Of a stretch of DNA of 64,000 bases, positions 33,100-42,509 are shown one piece after another. This DNA is from Microbacterium capsulatum (GTDB lineage Bacteria > Actinomycetota > Actinomycetes > Actinomycetales > Microbacteriaceae). Within the stretch, counting starts at the first letter, position 1; each line of letters begins with the position of its first letter. The notes under the pieces were generated by a model. The model saw only the letters and a program-made list of their open reading frames with translations. It had not been told where the DNA came from and did not search any database. The stretch covers positions 158,465 to 222,464 of the forward strand of contig NZ_JAVFCB010000008.1 in assembly GCF_030865425.1 (NCBI RefSeq). Direction: 5' to 3'. The position numbers and the translations under genes are program-made.

Positions 33100-35385
33100 A
33101 TGAGCGAGCGGATGCCGTATCAGGACCCGTCCCTGCCCACTCCCGACCGCGTCGCCGATCTGCTCGGCCGCATGCGCGTCGAGGAGAAGATCGGCCAGAT
33201 GCTCCAGCTCGACGCCCGCGACGACCTCGACGACCAGGTGCTGCGCATGCACGTCGGCTCGATCCTGCACACCTCGCCCGAGCGGATCGTGCGGGCGCAG
33301 GAGCTCACCGCCGAGACCCGGCTGCGGATCCCGCTGCTCGTCGGCGAGGACTGCATCCACGGGCACTCCTTCTGGGAGGGCGCGACGATCTTCCCGACAC
33401 AGCTCGGGCTCGCGGCGTCGTGGGACCCGGAACTGCTCGAGCGGGTCGCCCGGGCCACCGCGATCGAGGTCGCGGCGACCGGCGTGCACTGGACCTTCTC
33501 CCCCGTGCTGTGCATCGCGCGGGACCTGCGCTGGGGGCGCGTCGGCGAGACGTTCGGCGAGGATCCGTTCCTCATCGGCGAACTCGCCGCGGCGATGGTG
33601 CGCGGCTACCAGGGCACCGGGCTCGCGGATCCGACCGCGATCCTCGCCACCGCGAAGCACTTCGCCGGGTACTCCGAGACGCAGGGCGGCCGCGACGCGA
33701 GCGAGGCCGACATCTCCCGGCGGAAGCTGCGCAGCTGGTTCCTGCCGCCGTTCGAGCGGGTCGCGCGGGCCGGCTGCCGCACGTTCATGCTCGGCTACCA
33801 GACCATGGACGGCGTGCCGATCACGATCAACGACTGGCTGCTCACCGACGTGCTGCGCGGCGAGTGGGGGTACACCGGCACGCTCATCACCGACTGGGAC
33901 AACGTCGGCCGGATGGTGTGGGAGCAGAAGGTCCAGCCGGACTATGCGCACGCCGCGGCGGCCGCGGTCCGAGCCGGCAACGACATGGTCATGACGACGC
34001 CCGGGTTCTTCGACGGGGCGTTGCAGGCGGTCGCCGACGGCCTCCTCGACGACACCGCGTTCGACGCCGCCGTCGGCCGGATCCTCACCCTGAAGTTCGA
34101 CCTCGGACTCTTCGAGGATCCGCGCACGATCGACGAGGAGCGGATCCGCACCGCGATCGGCACCGCCGCGCACGCCGCGCTGAACCTCGAGGCGGCCCGC
34201 CGTTCGCTCGTGCTGCTGCGCAACGAGGAGAGCATGCTGCCGCTCGCCGGCGGGTATGCCGCCGACGCATCGGGAAGGGCGTCCGGCGGCGACGCGACGC
34301 CCCGCCGGATCGCCGTGGTCGGCCCGCTCGCGGACGACGCCCAGACGCAGCTCGGCGACTGGGCGGGCGGCTCCGGGCAGGCCGGCTGGCTGGACGGCCA
34401 GCCGCGCGCCATGATCACGACCGTGCTCGACGGGATCCGCCGGCACGTGCCGGAGAACTGGAGCGTCACGCACGCGCCGGGCGCGGAGATCCTCACGCTC
34501 ACGCCCGACCCGGAGGGCGCCTTCTTCCCGGACGGGCAGCCCCGACCGCCGCTCGTCGTGCCGGCCGACCCGGACGAGTGGCTGATCGAGGACGCCGTCG
34601 CCGACGCGGTCCGCGCGGACTACGTGGTCGCGGTCGTGGGGGATCGGATCGAGCTCGTCGGCGAGGGCCGCTCCACGGCGACGCTCGACCTCGTCGGCGG
34701 GCAGATCGCGCTGCTCGACGCCCTCGCCCGGACCGGCACCCCGGTGATCGTCGTCGTGCTGGCCTCCAAGCCCCTCGTGCTGCCGGAGTCGGCGATGAAC
34801 GCCGCCGCGATCCTGTGGGTCGCGAACCCCGGCATGCAGGGCGGCCGGGCGATCGCCGAGCTGCTGCTCGGGCTCATCGAACCCCAGGGGCGGCTGCCGA
34901 TCTCGTTCGCCGCGCACGCCGGCCAGCAGCCGACGTACTACAACCAGATCCGCGGACAGCACGGCGACCGCTACGCCGACCTCACCCAGCGGCAGCCGTT
35001 CGCGTTCGGCGAGGGGCTGTCGTACACCTGGGTCGAATACGAGGGGCTCGCGCTCGACGCCGACACGGTGCCCGTCGACGGGGTCGTCGGGGCGGAGATC
35101 ACGCTGCGCAACATCGGCGAGCGCCCCGTGCGCGAGACCGTGCAGGTGTACGTGAGCGACCTCGTCACCTCGGCGAGCTGGACGGATCAGGAGCTCAAGG
35201 CCTACCGCCAGGTCGACCTCGAACCCGGCGAGGCCCGGCGGATCCGGATCGTGCTGCCCGTCGCCGACCTCACGATCGTCGACGCCGCGGGCGTGCGCGT
35301 CGTCGAACCCGGCGCGTTCGAGCTGCGGGTCGGCCGGTCGAGCCGCGACGAGTGGGCGCAGCGGGCGACGTTCACCGTCGCGTGA
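33100..35385 (+). CDS. GH3 glycosidase, BglX-like
   Basis: A 761-residue family 3 hydrolase. Residues 15-350 form the barrel, with AKHFAGYSETQGGRD at the substrate site and the nucleophile D265 in LITDWDN. The second alpha/beta domain carries GDRIELVGEGRS, where the acid/base Glu is expected. A fibronectin-III-like domain ends the protein after FAFGEGLSYTW. There is no signal peptide. It is divergent from the PA14-type GH3 across 168 bases and ends 4 bases from the convergent tetR-type gene. Like BglX it should release terminal beta-linked glucose or xylose. Confidence 0.92.
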   Translation: MSERMPYQDPSLPTPDRVADLLGRMRVEEKIGQMLQLDARDDLDDQVLRMHVGSILHTSPERIVRAQELTAETRLRIPLLVGEDCIHGHSFWEGATIFPTQLGLAASWDPELLERVARATAIEVAATGVHWTFSPVLCIARDLRWGRVGETFGEDPFLIGELAAAMVRGYQGTGLADPTAILATAKHFAGYSETQGGRDASEADISRRKLRSWFLPPFERVARAGCRTFMLGYQTMDGVPITINDWLLTDVLRGEWGYTGTLITDWDNVGRMVWEQKVQPDYAHAAAAAVRAGNDMVMTTPGFFDGALQAVADGLLDDTAFDAAVGRILTLKFDLGLFEDPRTIDEERIRTAIGTAAHAALNLEAARRSLVLLRNEESMLPLAGGYAADASGRASGGDATPRRIAVVGPLADDAQTQLGDWAGGSGQAGWLDGQPRAMITTVLDGIRRHVPENWSVTHAPGAEILTLTPDPEGAFFPDGQPRPPLVVPADPDEWLIEDAVADAVRADYVVAVVGDRIELVGEGRSTATLDLVGGQIALLDALARTGTPVIVVVLASKPLVLPESAMNAAAILWVANPGMQGGRAIAELLLGLIEPQGRLPISFAAHAGQQPTYYNQIRGQHGDRYADLTQRQPFAFGEGLSYTWVEYEGLALDADTVPVDGVVGAEITLRNIGERPVRETVQVYVSDLVTSASWTDQELKAYRQVDLEPGEARRIRIVLPVADLTIVDAAGVRVVEPGAFELRVGRSSRDEWAQRATFTVA

Positions 35386-35389
35386 CGCG

Positions 35390-36019
35390 TCACTCCGTGG
35401 GGGTCGCTTCGGCCGTCACGGGGTCGATCTCGGCGTCGAGGCGGGACAGGGTCGCCATGCCGGCCCACATCGCCTGGAGCCGCGCGACCATGTCGATGGA
35501 GCGGTCCAGCAGCCACTGCTGCTGGAGCCCGTCGGCCGCGGCGATGAGGACGTCGGCGACCAGGTCGGCGTCGATGTGCGGCCCGAACTCGCCGCTGGCC
35601 TGCGCGGCCCGCACGGACTCGACGGAGCGCTGGTGCACCCATTCGTAGCGCTCGCGGAAGAACTCGTGCGCGGGGTGCTTGCCGAGACTCGCCTCGGCCG
35701 AGAACTCCACGTAGAGCTGCACGAGCCCGGGCACCCGGGTGTTGTTCTCGATGACGCGGAGGAACCCGGCGAAGGAGGGGTCCGGCTCCCAGTAGGCGGC
35801 GCTGTCGCGCTCGTCGCGGGCCCGCAGGACCGCCATGTAGAGCTCTTCGCGGGACCCGAAGTAGTGCATGAGCCCCGCCTGGCTGAGCCCGACGCGCTCC
35901 GCGATCTCGCGGTTCGAGGCGTTGTGGCACCCCTTCTCAGCCACGACCTCGAGCGCGACGGAGAGGATCTCCGCGCGCTTCGCCGTGCCCTTCGCGTAGG
36001 GCCCGCGCCTGCTCGTCAT
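35390..36019 (-). CDS. TetR-family transcriptional regulator
   Basis: A 209-residue repressor-type regulator. The N-terminal helix-turn-helix spans residues 12-60 (AEILSVALEVVAEKG, then SNREIAERVGLSQAGLMHYFG). The C-terminal helical domain binds an unknown ligand (QLYVEFSAEAS region). TetR-family members often regulate GH3/transporter clusters in related actinobacteria. The obvious targets are the divergent MFS and GH3 genes at 37.4-37.6 kb, which share an AAACCT-N9-AGGTTT repeat. It is read from its own TAGGCT promoter. Confidence 0.9.
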   Translation of the reverse strand: MTSRRGPYAKGTAKRAEILSVALEVVAEKGCHNASNREIAERVGLSQAGLMHYFGSREELYMAVLRARDERDSAAYWEPDPSFAGFLRVIENNTRVPGLVQLYVEFSAEASLGKHPAHEFFRERYEWVHQRSVESVRAAQASGEFGPHIDADLVADVLIAAADGLQQQWLLDRSIDMVARLQAMWAGMATLSRLDAEIDPVTAEATPTE

Positions 36020-36028
36020 GATCCCCCC

Positions 36029-36034
36029 AGCCTA
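36029..36034 (-). promoter_or_regulatory. Candidate -10 box for the tetR-family gene
   Basis: TAGGCT on the minus strand ends 9 bases before the ATG at 36019. Hexamer and spacing are identical to those upstream of 6832. Confidence 0.55.
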
Positions 36035-36109
36035 GCGACGGACGGATCCCCGGCCCGCAGCGCGTGGAAGGCGTCTCTGCGGACCGGGGATGCGGGTCGG
36101 GATCGGGGC

Positions 36110-37444
36110 CTATCTGACCGACTTGATCGGGAAGATCACGAGGGCCCCGATCAATGCCAGCACGCCGCAGATCGAGAACCACAGCCCGAAGTTGCTGCCG
36201 TTCTGGCTTCCGACGTAGACCAGGATGCCGCCGATCATCGGCGCGAAGGTCTGCGGCAGGGCGTTGGCGATGTTGAAGACACCCAGGTCCTTGCCGGAGT
36301 CGTCGGGGTTGGGGAGCACGTCGACCACGAGGGCGAGATCGACGCCGACGTAGATGCCGTACGCGATGCCCATCAAGACCTCGAGTACGTAGAACGAGGG
36401 CACGTCCTTGATGAAGATCAGCACCACGGTGCCGACCGCGAACAGCGCGGTCGAGCTCCACACGAACACCTTGCGCCTGCCGATCCTGTCCGAGATCCAG
36501 CCGGCGATGATGCTGGTCGGGACGATGGCGACCGTGTACAGCAGGACGCTGAACGAGATGACCGCGGGGACGTCCGCCTCCTTCACGCCCACGTGATTGA
36601 GCAGGTAGTAGAAGCGGAAGGCCGTGAAGCCGAAGCTGGCGAAGGTGATCAGGAAACGGGACCACCATGCGAGTGCGTAGTCGGGGTGCTTCACAGGGCT
36701 CACCCAGAACGTGCTCCACCACTCGTAGAACGTGGCGCGCGCCGGCTTGACGGGCAGCACCTGGTCCGGAAGCACGAAGGCGAAGACGATCATCACCACG
36801 ATCGCGAGGATCGACGGCGCGACGAACATGATCAGCAGCTGCGTGGCGAACCACTGGGCCACGTACACGCCGCCCAGGACGCCGACGTTCTGCGCGATGC
36901 CGAGCGCTGCGGTGATCTTGCCACGCTGGAACTTCGGGACCTGGTCGGCGATCGTCGCGATGAACGGGGCCAGGGTCATGTTCGCGCCGAGCTGCGCGAG
37001 GGCCCAGCCGATCGTGGCCATCGCGAGGTCGGGTGCCAGCGCCATGATCGCGAAGGCGACGGTCATGATGACCGTGCCCAGCACGATCCAGATCCGCCGA
37101 CGGCCCCACCTGCTGGTGGTGCGGTCCGAGACCCGTCCGAAGATGACGTTGGCGAGGGTGGCGAAGACGGCTCCCACGCCGCCGAGGACCGCGCTGGCGC
37201 CGATGGCACCGTCCGCGGTGAGCGCACCCGCGTGCACCAGCGCCTGGGTCTTGATGCCGATGCCGACGATCGCGGGACCGAGGAGAGCGATGAAGAAGAT
37301 CAGCTGCGCGATGAACAGCCAGACCACGTAGCCGGGCTTCGCCGGCTCGGTCGGTTCCGGGAACCAGTGGTGTTCGCGAGGACTCGCGCTGGCCACGGTC
37401 ATTCCGGATGGCATGCCCGCGGCGGAACCGCTGACAGAACTCAT
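36110..37444 (-). CDS. MFS transporter, probable sugar/glycoside symporter
   Basis: A 444-residue membrane protein with about 12 hydrophobic segments. The loop-2 signature GRVSDRTTSRWGRRRIW and a second copy, GWISDRIGRRK, mark it as MFS, closest in style to sucrose/glycoside-proton symporters. The start has AAGGAG upstream. It diverges from a GH3 gene across 150 bases containing a shared promoter/operator. It probably imports the glycoside that the neighbouring cytoplasmic GH3 enzymes cut. Confidence 0.88.
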   Translation of the reverse strand: MSSVSGSAAGMPSGMTVASASPREHHWFPEPTEPAKPGYVVWLFIAQLIFFIALLGPAIVGIGIKTQALVHAGALTADGAIGASAVLGGVGAVFATLANVIFGRVSDRTTSRWGRRRIWIVLGTVIMTVAFAIMALAPDLAMATIGWALAQLGANMTLAPFIATIADQVPKFQRGKITAALGIAQNVGVLGGVYVAQWFATQLLIMFVAPSILAIVVMIVFAFVLPDQVLPVKPARATFYEWWSTFWVSPVKHPDYALAWWSRFLITFASFGFTAFRFYYLLNHVGVKEADVPAVISFSVLLYTVAIVPTSIIAGWISDRIGRRKVFVWSSTALFAVGTVVLIFIKDVPSFYVLEVLMGIAYGIYVGVDLALVVDVLPNPDDSGKDLGVFNIANALPQTFAPMIGGILVYVGSQNGSNFGLWFSICGVLALIGALVIFPIKSVR

Positions 37445-37506
37445 ATCTGACTCCTTCGACGATATGGCGCAAGTCCCGTCGATCATCCTTGATCGGCAGT
37501 CGGCCC

Positions 37507-37538
37507 TTGCCGGATGAAAACCTATACGGCTAAGGTTT
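37507..37538 (+). promoter_or_regulatory. Promoter and candidate TetR operator of the GH3 operon
   Basis: TTGCCG (37507-37512), an 18-base spacer and TAAGGT (37531-37536) form a promoter toward the GH3 gene. An inverted repeat, AAACCT-N9-AGGTTT (37518-37538), overlaps the -10 box. The same stretch lies upstream of the divergent MFS gene, so one bound repressor could control both. Confidence 0.5.
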
Positions 37539-37594
37539 CCAGCACAAGGCCGACTTTCCGGGCTTCTCCCGCACGTCCGATCACGGAGGTTCCC

Positions 37595-39871
37595 ATGACC
37601 GTTTCCGACGACCTGCGCGCCGCGGATCTCACCCTCGAGGAGAAGGCCGCGCTCACCAGCGGCGCCGACTTCTGGACCACCAAGGCGCTCGAACGCGTCG
37701 GGATCCCTCCGCTCCTGCTCACGGACGGGCCGCACGGCCTGCGCAAGCAGACCGGCGGGAACGACCACCTCGGCCTCGGCGCGAGCGTGCCGGCGACCTG
37801 CTTCCCGCCCGCGGTCGGGCTCAGCGCGAGCTTCGACCCCGAGCTCGCCGAGCGGGTCGGCGTCGCCCTCGGCGTCGAGTCGGCCATCGAGGACGTCGCC
37901 GTCATCCTCGGCCCCGGCATCAACATCAAGCGCTCCCCGCTGTGCGGCCGCAACTTCGAGTACATGTCCGAGGATCCGATCGTCTCGGGTGCGATGGGCG
38001 CGGGACTCGTGAAGGGGATCCAGTCGCAGGGCGTCGGCTCCTCGCTCAAGCACTTCGCCGCGAACAACCAGGAGACCGATCGCCTGCGCATCTCGGCCGA
38101 TGTGGATCCGCGGCCGCTCCGGGAGATCTACCTGCGCGGGTTCCAGCGCGTGATCGAGGACGCGCAGCCCTGGACCGTGATGTGCTCGTACAACCGGATC
38201 AACGGCGTCTACGCCTCCGAGGACCCGTGGCTGCTGACCCGGGTGCTCCGCGACGAGTGGGGCTTCTCGGGGCTCGTCGTCTCCGACTGGGGCGCCGTGA
38301 ACCATCGGGTCGCCGGGATCCTCGCCGGCATGGACCTGGAGATGCCGTCGTCGAACGGCCGGACCGACGCCGAGCTCGTCGACGCCGTGCGCGAGGAGCG
38401 CCTGGACGAGCTGTGCCTCGACGTGGTCGCGGACCGGCTCATCGAGCTGGCCCGCAAGGCGCAGGCCCGCCCGGCGATCGCCGGCCCGCTCGACGTCGAC
38501 GCCCACCACGCGCTCGCCCGCGAGGTCGCCGGACGCTCGATCGTGCTGCTCAAGAACGACGGCGTGCTCCCGCTCACCCGGGGCGCGGACCTCGCCGTGA
38601 TCGGCGAGTTCGCCCGCACCCCGCGATTCCAGGGCGCCGGGTCCTCGCAGATCACCCCGACCCGCGTCGACACCGCGCTCGACGCGATCCGCGCGGCCGC
38701 CGGGTCCGCCGACGTGCCGTTCGCCGCCGGGTTCGACATCACCGAGGCCGGCGTGACGGAGGCCGAGACCGAGCGCCTGCGGGCCGAGGCGGTCGGCGTC
38801 GCGCAGACCGCCGACACGGTGCTGCTGTTCCTCGGCATCCCGGCGCACGAGGAGTCGGAGGGCTACGACCGCACGCACATCGACCTGCCGGCCGCGCAGC
38901 TCGCGCTGCTCGACGCCGTACTCGAGGTCAACCCGAACGTCGTGGTGGTGCTGTCGAACGGCGGGGTCGTGTCGATCCCGTTCGCGCGCAGGGTCCCCGC
39001 GATCGTCGAGGCGTGGCTGCTCGGCCAGGCCGGCGGATCCGCCACCGCCGACGTCCTGTTCGGCGACGTGAACCCCTCCGGCCGGCTCGCCGAGACGATC
39101 CCGCAGCGGCTCGAGGACACCCCGGCGCACGGATCCTTCCCCGGCGAGCACGGGCACGTCCGCTACGGCGAGGGCCTGCTCGTCGGCTACCGCTGGTACG
39201 ACGAGAAGCAGCTCGCGGTGCGCTACCCGTTCGGGCACGGCCTGTCGTACACGACGTTCTCGTACGGCGACGCAGCCGCCGCGGTGCGCGAGGACGGCGA
39301 CATCGTCGTCATGGTGCCGGTCACCAACACCGGCGCCGTGGCCGGGCGCGAGGTGGTGCAGGCGTACACGTCGCTGCCCGGATCCGCCGTGCAGCGCCCG
39401 CCGCGCGAGCTCAAGGCCTTCGCGTCGGTGCACCTCGAGCCGGGCGAGACCGCATCGGTCGCGCTGCGGATCCGGCGCTCCGAGCTCGCCTACTGGGACG
39501 TGCGCATCGACCGCTGGATCGTCGAGGGCGGCGACTACGTCATCGAGGTGGGCGCGTCGAGCCGGGATCTGCGCACCTCGACCGCCGTCGCCGTCGGCGG
39601 CGACGAGGTGGTGCTGCCGGTCTCGCTCGCGTCCTCCTTCGACGAGCTGCTGCACGACCCTGTCGTCGGTCCCGACCTGCACGCGCTCATCGACGAGCGC
39701 TACGGCACCGCAGACGAGCACCTGCTGAAGATGATGGGCAACTTCCCCGTCGGACGCCTCGACGGATTCCCTCTGCCGCGGCGTGAGATGGTCGCCGTGG
39801 TGGAGAAAGCCCGGTCCGGGGCGGGATCGCCCTCGCGGACGGGCGCCCGGGCGCAGCAGGCGCGCGCATGA
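37595..39871 (+). CDS. GH3 beta-glucosidase
   Basis: A 758-residue family 3 enzyme with all standard parts: LLTDGPHGLR, LKHFAANNQE and the nucleophile D231 in VVSDWG. The acid/base loop reads HEESEGYDR, a clear match to bacterial beta-glucosidases, and a fibronectin-III domain follows YPFGHGLSYT. There is no signal peptide. The ATG at 37595 has GGAGGT; an earlier ATG at 37514 lies at the promoter and is rejected. It overlaps the next GH3 gene by four bases. The last 25 residues are low-complexity. It probably hydrolyses glucosides brought in by the MFS protein. Confidence 0.95.
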   Translation: MTVSDDLRAADLTLEEKAALTSGADFWTTKALERVGIPPLLLTDGPHGLRKQTGGNDHLGLGASVPATCFPPAVGLSASFDPELAERVGVALGVESAIEDVAVILGPGINIKRSPLCGRNFEYMSEDPIVSGAMGAGLVKGIQSQGVGSSLKHFAANNQETDRLRISADVDPRPLREIYLRGFQRVIEDAQPWTVMCSYNRINGVYASEDPWLLTRVLRDEWGFSGLVVSDWGAVNHRVAGILAGMDLEMPSSNGRTDAELVDAVREERLDELCLDVVADRLIELARKAQARPAIAGPLDVDAHHALAREVAGRSIVLLKNDGVLPLTRGADLAVIGEFARTPRFQGAGSSQITPTRVDTALDAIRAAAGSADVPFAAGFDITEAGVTEAETERLRAEAVGVAQTADTVLLFLGIPAHEESEGYDRTHIDLPAAQLALLDAVLEVNPNVVVVLSNGGVVSIPFARRVPAIVEAWLLGQAGGSATADVLFGDVNPSGRLAETIPQRLEDTPAHGSFPGEHGHVRYGEGLLVGYRWYDEKQLAVRYPFGHGLSYTTFSYGDAAAAVREDGDIVVMVPVTNTGAVAGREVVQAYTSLPGSAVQRPPRELKAFASVHLEPGETASVALRIRRSELAYWDVRIDRWIVEGGDYVIEVGASSRDLRTSTAVAVGGDEVVLPVSLASSFDELLHDPVVGPDLHALIDERYGTADEHLLKMMGNFPVGRLDGFPLPRREMVAVVEKARSGAGSPSRTGARAQQARA

Positions 39872-41673
39872 CGCCGCCGACCGATCGGCCGTGGCTGAAC
39901 CCCGACCTGGCCGTCGATGAGCGCGTGGAACTGCTGCTGCACGCGATGACCCTGGAGGAGAAGGCCGGGCTGTTCTTCCACACCATGATCAGCATGGGCG
40001 AGGGCGGGGAGCTGTCCGAGGGCGACCCGGACTTCGGCCTGCCGTCGACCGACGAGTACGTCAACGGCCGGCACATGACCCACTTCAACGTGCTCAGCGT
40101 CGCGCCGACCGCGGGCGAGATGGCCCGCTGGTACAACCGGCTGCAGGCGTTCGCCGCCCGGAGCCGGCTGGGGATCCCGGTCACGATCTCCACGGATCCG
40201 CGGCACGCGTTCAGCGAGAACCCGGGCGCCGCGCTGCTCTCCGGCCCGTTCTCGCAGTGGCCCGAGCCGCTGGGGCTGGCCGCCACCGCGGATCCGGCGC
40301 TCGTCGAGCGGTTCGGCGACATCGCCCGCCAGGAGTACCTCGCCGTCGGGATCCGCGTCGCGCTGCACCCGCAGGTCGACCTCGCCACCGAGCCGCGCTG
40401 GGCGCGCCAGCTGCAGACCTTCGGCGAGGACGCGGAGCTGTCCGGGGCCCTCGGCGCCGCCTACGTGCGCGGCTTCCAGGGCGAGGCGTTCGGGCCCGGA
40501 TCCGTCTCGACCATGACCAAGCACTTCCCCGGCGGCGGGCCGCAGAAGGACGGGGAGGATCCGCACTTCGCGTACGGCCGCGAACAGGTCTACCCCGGCG
40601 ACAACTTCGAACACCACCTGCTGCCGTTCGCGGAGGTCTTCGCGGCAGGCGGGCGGCAGATCATGCCGTACTACGGGATGCCCGTCGGCACGGAGTACGA
40701 GGAGGTCGGCTTCGGCCTGAACAAGTCCGTGCTCACCGGGTTGCTGCGCGAGCGGTTCGCGTTCGACGGCATCGTGTGCACCGACTGGGGCCTCGTCACG
40801 GACCAGGAGATCCTCGGCACGATGTTCCCGGCGCGCGCCTGGGGCGTCGAGCACCTCAGCCCCGAGGAGCGGATGGCGAAGATCCTCGACGCGGGCGCCG
40901 ACCAGTTCGGGGGCGAGGCGTGCCCCGAGATGCTCGTGCGGATCGTGAACGACGGCGTCGTCTCGGAGGAGCGCCTCGACGTCTCGGCACGGCGGCTGCT
41001 GCGCGAGAAGTTCCTGCTCGGCCTGTTCGAGGACCCGTACGTCGACGCCGAAGCCGCGGACGCGATCGTCGGATCCGCCGAGTTCCGGGCGGCGGGCGTC
41101 GACGCGCAGCGCGCGTCGATCACGATCCTGTCCAACGACGGGGCGTTGCCGTTCGCCCCGGGCGCGAAGCTGTACGTCGAGGGGATCGACGCCGGCGTCG
41201 CCGCGCGGTTCGGCCAGGTCGTGGGTTCGCCCGCGGAGGCGGATCTCGCGATCCTGCGCCTGCAGGCGCCGTTCGAGGTGCGCGACTCGGCCTTCGAGAA
41301 CTTCTTCCACGCCGGCCCGCTCGATTTCGCCGACGAGGTGCTCGCGCACGTGCGCGAGATCGCCGCCGTCGTGCCGACCGTGGTCGACGTGTTCCTCGAC
41401 CGGCCCGCGATCCTGGCCCCGATCGACGAGGTCGCGAGCGCCCTCGTGGCGAACTGGGGCGTGAGCCCGGTCGCGCTGCTCGAGGTGCTCAGCGGCGCGG
41501 TGCCGGCGCGCGGGAAGCTGCCGTTCGACGTGCCGCGCTCGACCGCCGCCGTCCTGGCGTCGCGCCCGGACGTGCCGTTCGACACCGAGGATCCGCTGTT
41601 CCGCTTCGGGCACGGGCTCACGCTGCAGCGCCCGGATCGATCCGCTGTGGCCGCCGCCGAACCCCCCGCGTAG
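39868..41673 (+). CDS. GH3 glycosidase, short form without fibronectin domain
   Basis: A 601-residue family 3 protein with a complete barrel (STDPRHAF, TKHFPGGGPQKDG, nucleophile D306 in VCTDWG) and a reduced second domain ending FRFGHGLTL. The fibronectin-III domain is missing. The GGGPQKDGEDPH loop is characteristic of a divergent GH3 subgroup. It is coupled to the preceding beta-glucosidase (ATGA) and may remove a different terminal sugar from the same compound. No signal peptide. Confidence 0.9.
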   Translation: MTPPTDRPWLNPDLAVDERVELLLHAMTLEEKAGLFFHTMISMGEGGELSEGDPDFGLPSTDEYVNGRHMTHFNVLSVAPTAGEMARWYNRLQAFAARSRLGIPVTISTDPRHAFSENPGAALLSGPFSQWPEPLGLAATADPALVERFGDIARQEYLAVGIRVALHPQVDLATEPRWARQLQTFGEDAELSGALGAAYVRGFQGEAFGPGSVSTMTKHFPGGGPQKDGEDPHFAYGREQVYPGDNFEHHLLPFAEVFAAGGRQIMPYYGMPVGTEYEEVGFGLNKSVLTGLLRERFAFDGIVCTDWGLVTDQEILGTMFPARAWGVEHLSPEERMAKILDAGADQFGGEACPEMLVRIVNDGVVSEERLDVSARRLLREKFLLGLFEDPYVDAEAADAIVGSAEFRAAGVDAQRASITILSNDGALPFAPGAKLYVEGIDAGVAARFGQVVGSPAEADLAILRLQAPFEVRDSAFENFFHAGPLDFADEVLAHVREIAAVVPTVVDVFLDRPAILAPIDEVASALVANWGVSPVALLEVLSGAVPARGKLPFDVPRSTAAVLASRPDVPFDTEDPLFRFGHGLTLQRPDRSAVAAAEPPA

Positions 41674-41702
41674 AGTCGAGGGCACCGACGAAGGGGACCG
41701 AC

Positions 41703-42497
41703 ATGCGCATCGACCTCGGCGGCAGGACCGCCCTCGTGACCGGATCCACCCAGGGCATCGGGCGCGCGATCGCCGCGACGCTCGCCGATGCGGGAGCCCG
41801 CGTCGCGATCAACGGACGCAGCGCTGCGACGGTCGAGACGGTGATCGCGGAGCTGCGCGCCGCGACCCCCGAACGCGACCTCGTCGCCGCGGCCGGAGAC
41901 GTCACCACCGCCGACGGCGCCCTCAGGGTGCTCTCCGCGACCGGGCACGTCGACGTGCTCGTGAACAACCTCGGCATCTTCGGGGCGGAGCCGGCGCTCG
42001 ACATCACCGGCGACGAGTGGCGGCGCTACTTCGAGGTGAACGTTCTCGCCGCGGTCCGGCTCATCCGCGCGACCCTGCCCGGCATGGCCCGCCGCGGATG
42101 GGGACGGATCCTGAACATCGCGAGCGACTCGGCGATCGTGATCCCGGCCGAGATGATCCACTACGGCATGTCGAAGACCGCGCTGCTCGCCGTCTCGCGC
42201 GGCTTCGCGAAGGAGGCCGCGGGCACGGGCGTGACGGTCAATTCGGTGCTGGCCGGGCCGACGCACACCGGCGGGATCGAGGACTTCGTCTACCAGCTCG
42301 TCGATTCCGCGCTGCCGTGGGACGAGGCGCAGCGCGAGTTCATGCGCCTGCACCGCCCGCAGTCGCTGCTGCAGCGGCTCATCGAGCCCGAGGAGATCGC
42401 GAACATGGTCGCCTATCTGGCGTCGCCGCTCGCCTCCGCGACGACGGGAGCCGCGGTGCGCGTGGACGGCGGGTACGTGGACTCGATCGTGCCCTGA
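41703..42497 (+). CDS. Short-chain dehydrogenase/reductase
   Basis: A 264-residue SDR with TGSTQGIG, NNLG in place of NNAG, and the catalytic YGMSK. It has an insertion of about 20 residues before the C-terminus (ALPWDEAQREFMRLH). A TAGAGT box overlaps the preceding GH3 stop and GAAGGGG precedes the ATG, so it may have its own promoter as well as reading from the GH3 operon. It may act on the aglycone or sugar released by the GH3 enzymes; this is inference from position. Confidence 0.85.
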   Translation: MRIDLGGRTALVTGSTQGIGRAIAATLADAGARVAINGRSAATVETVIAELRAATPERDLVAAAGDVTTADGALRVLSATGHVDVLVNNLGIFGAEPALDITGDEWRRYFEVNVLAAVRLIRATLPGMARRGWGRILNIASDSAIVIPAEMIHYGMSKTALLAVSRGFAKEAAGTGVTVNSVLAGPTHTGGIEDFVYQLVDSALPWDEAQREFMRLHRPQSLLQRLIEPEEIANMVAYLASPLASATTGAAVRVDGGYVDSIVP

Positions 42498-42509
42498 TCC
42501 GGGACCCGC

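Noticed and set aside
37514-37594. Earlier ATG as the start of the GH3 gene at 37595
   Set aside because: It lies inside the promoter/operator region; the ATG at 37595 has GGAGGT and matches the GH3 N-terminus.
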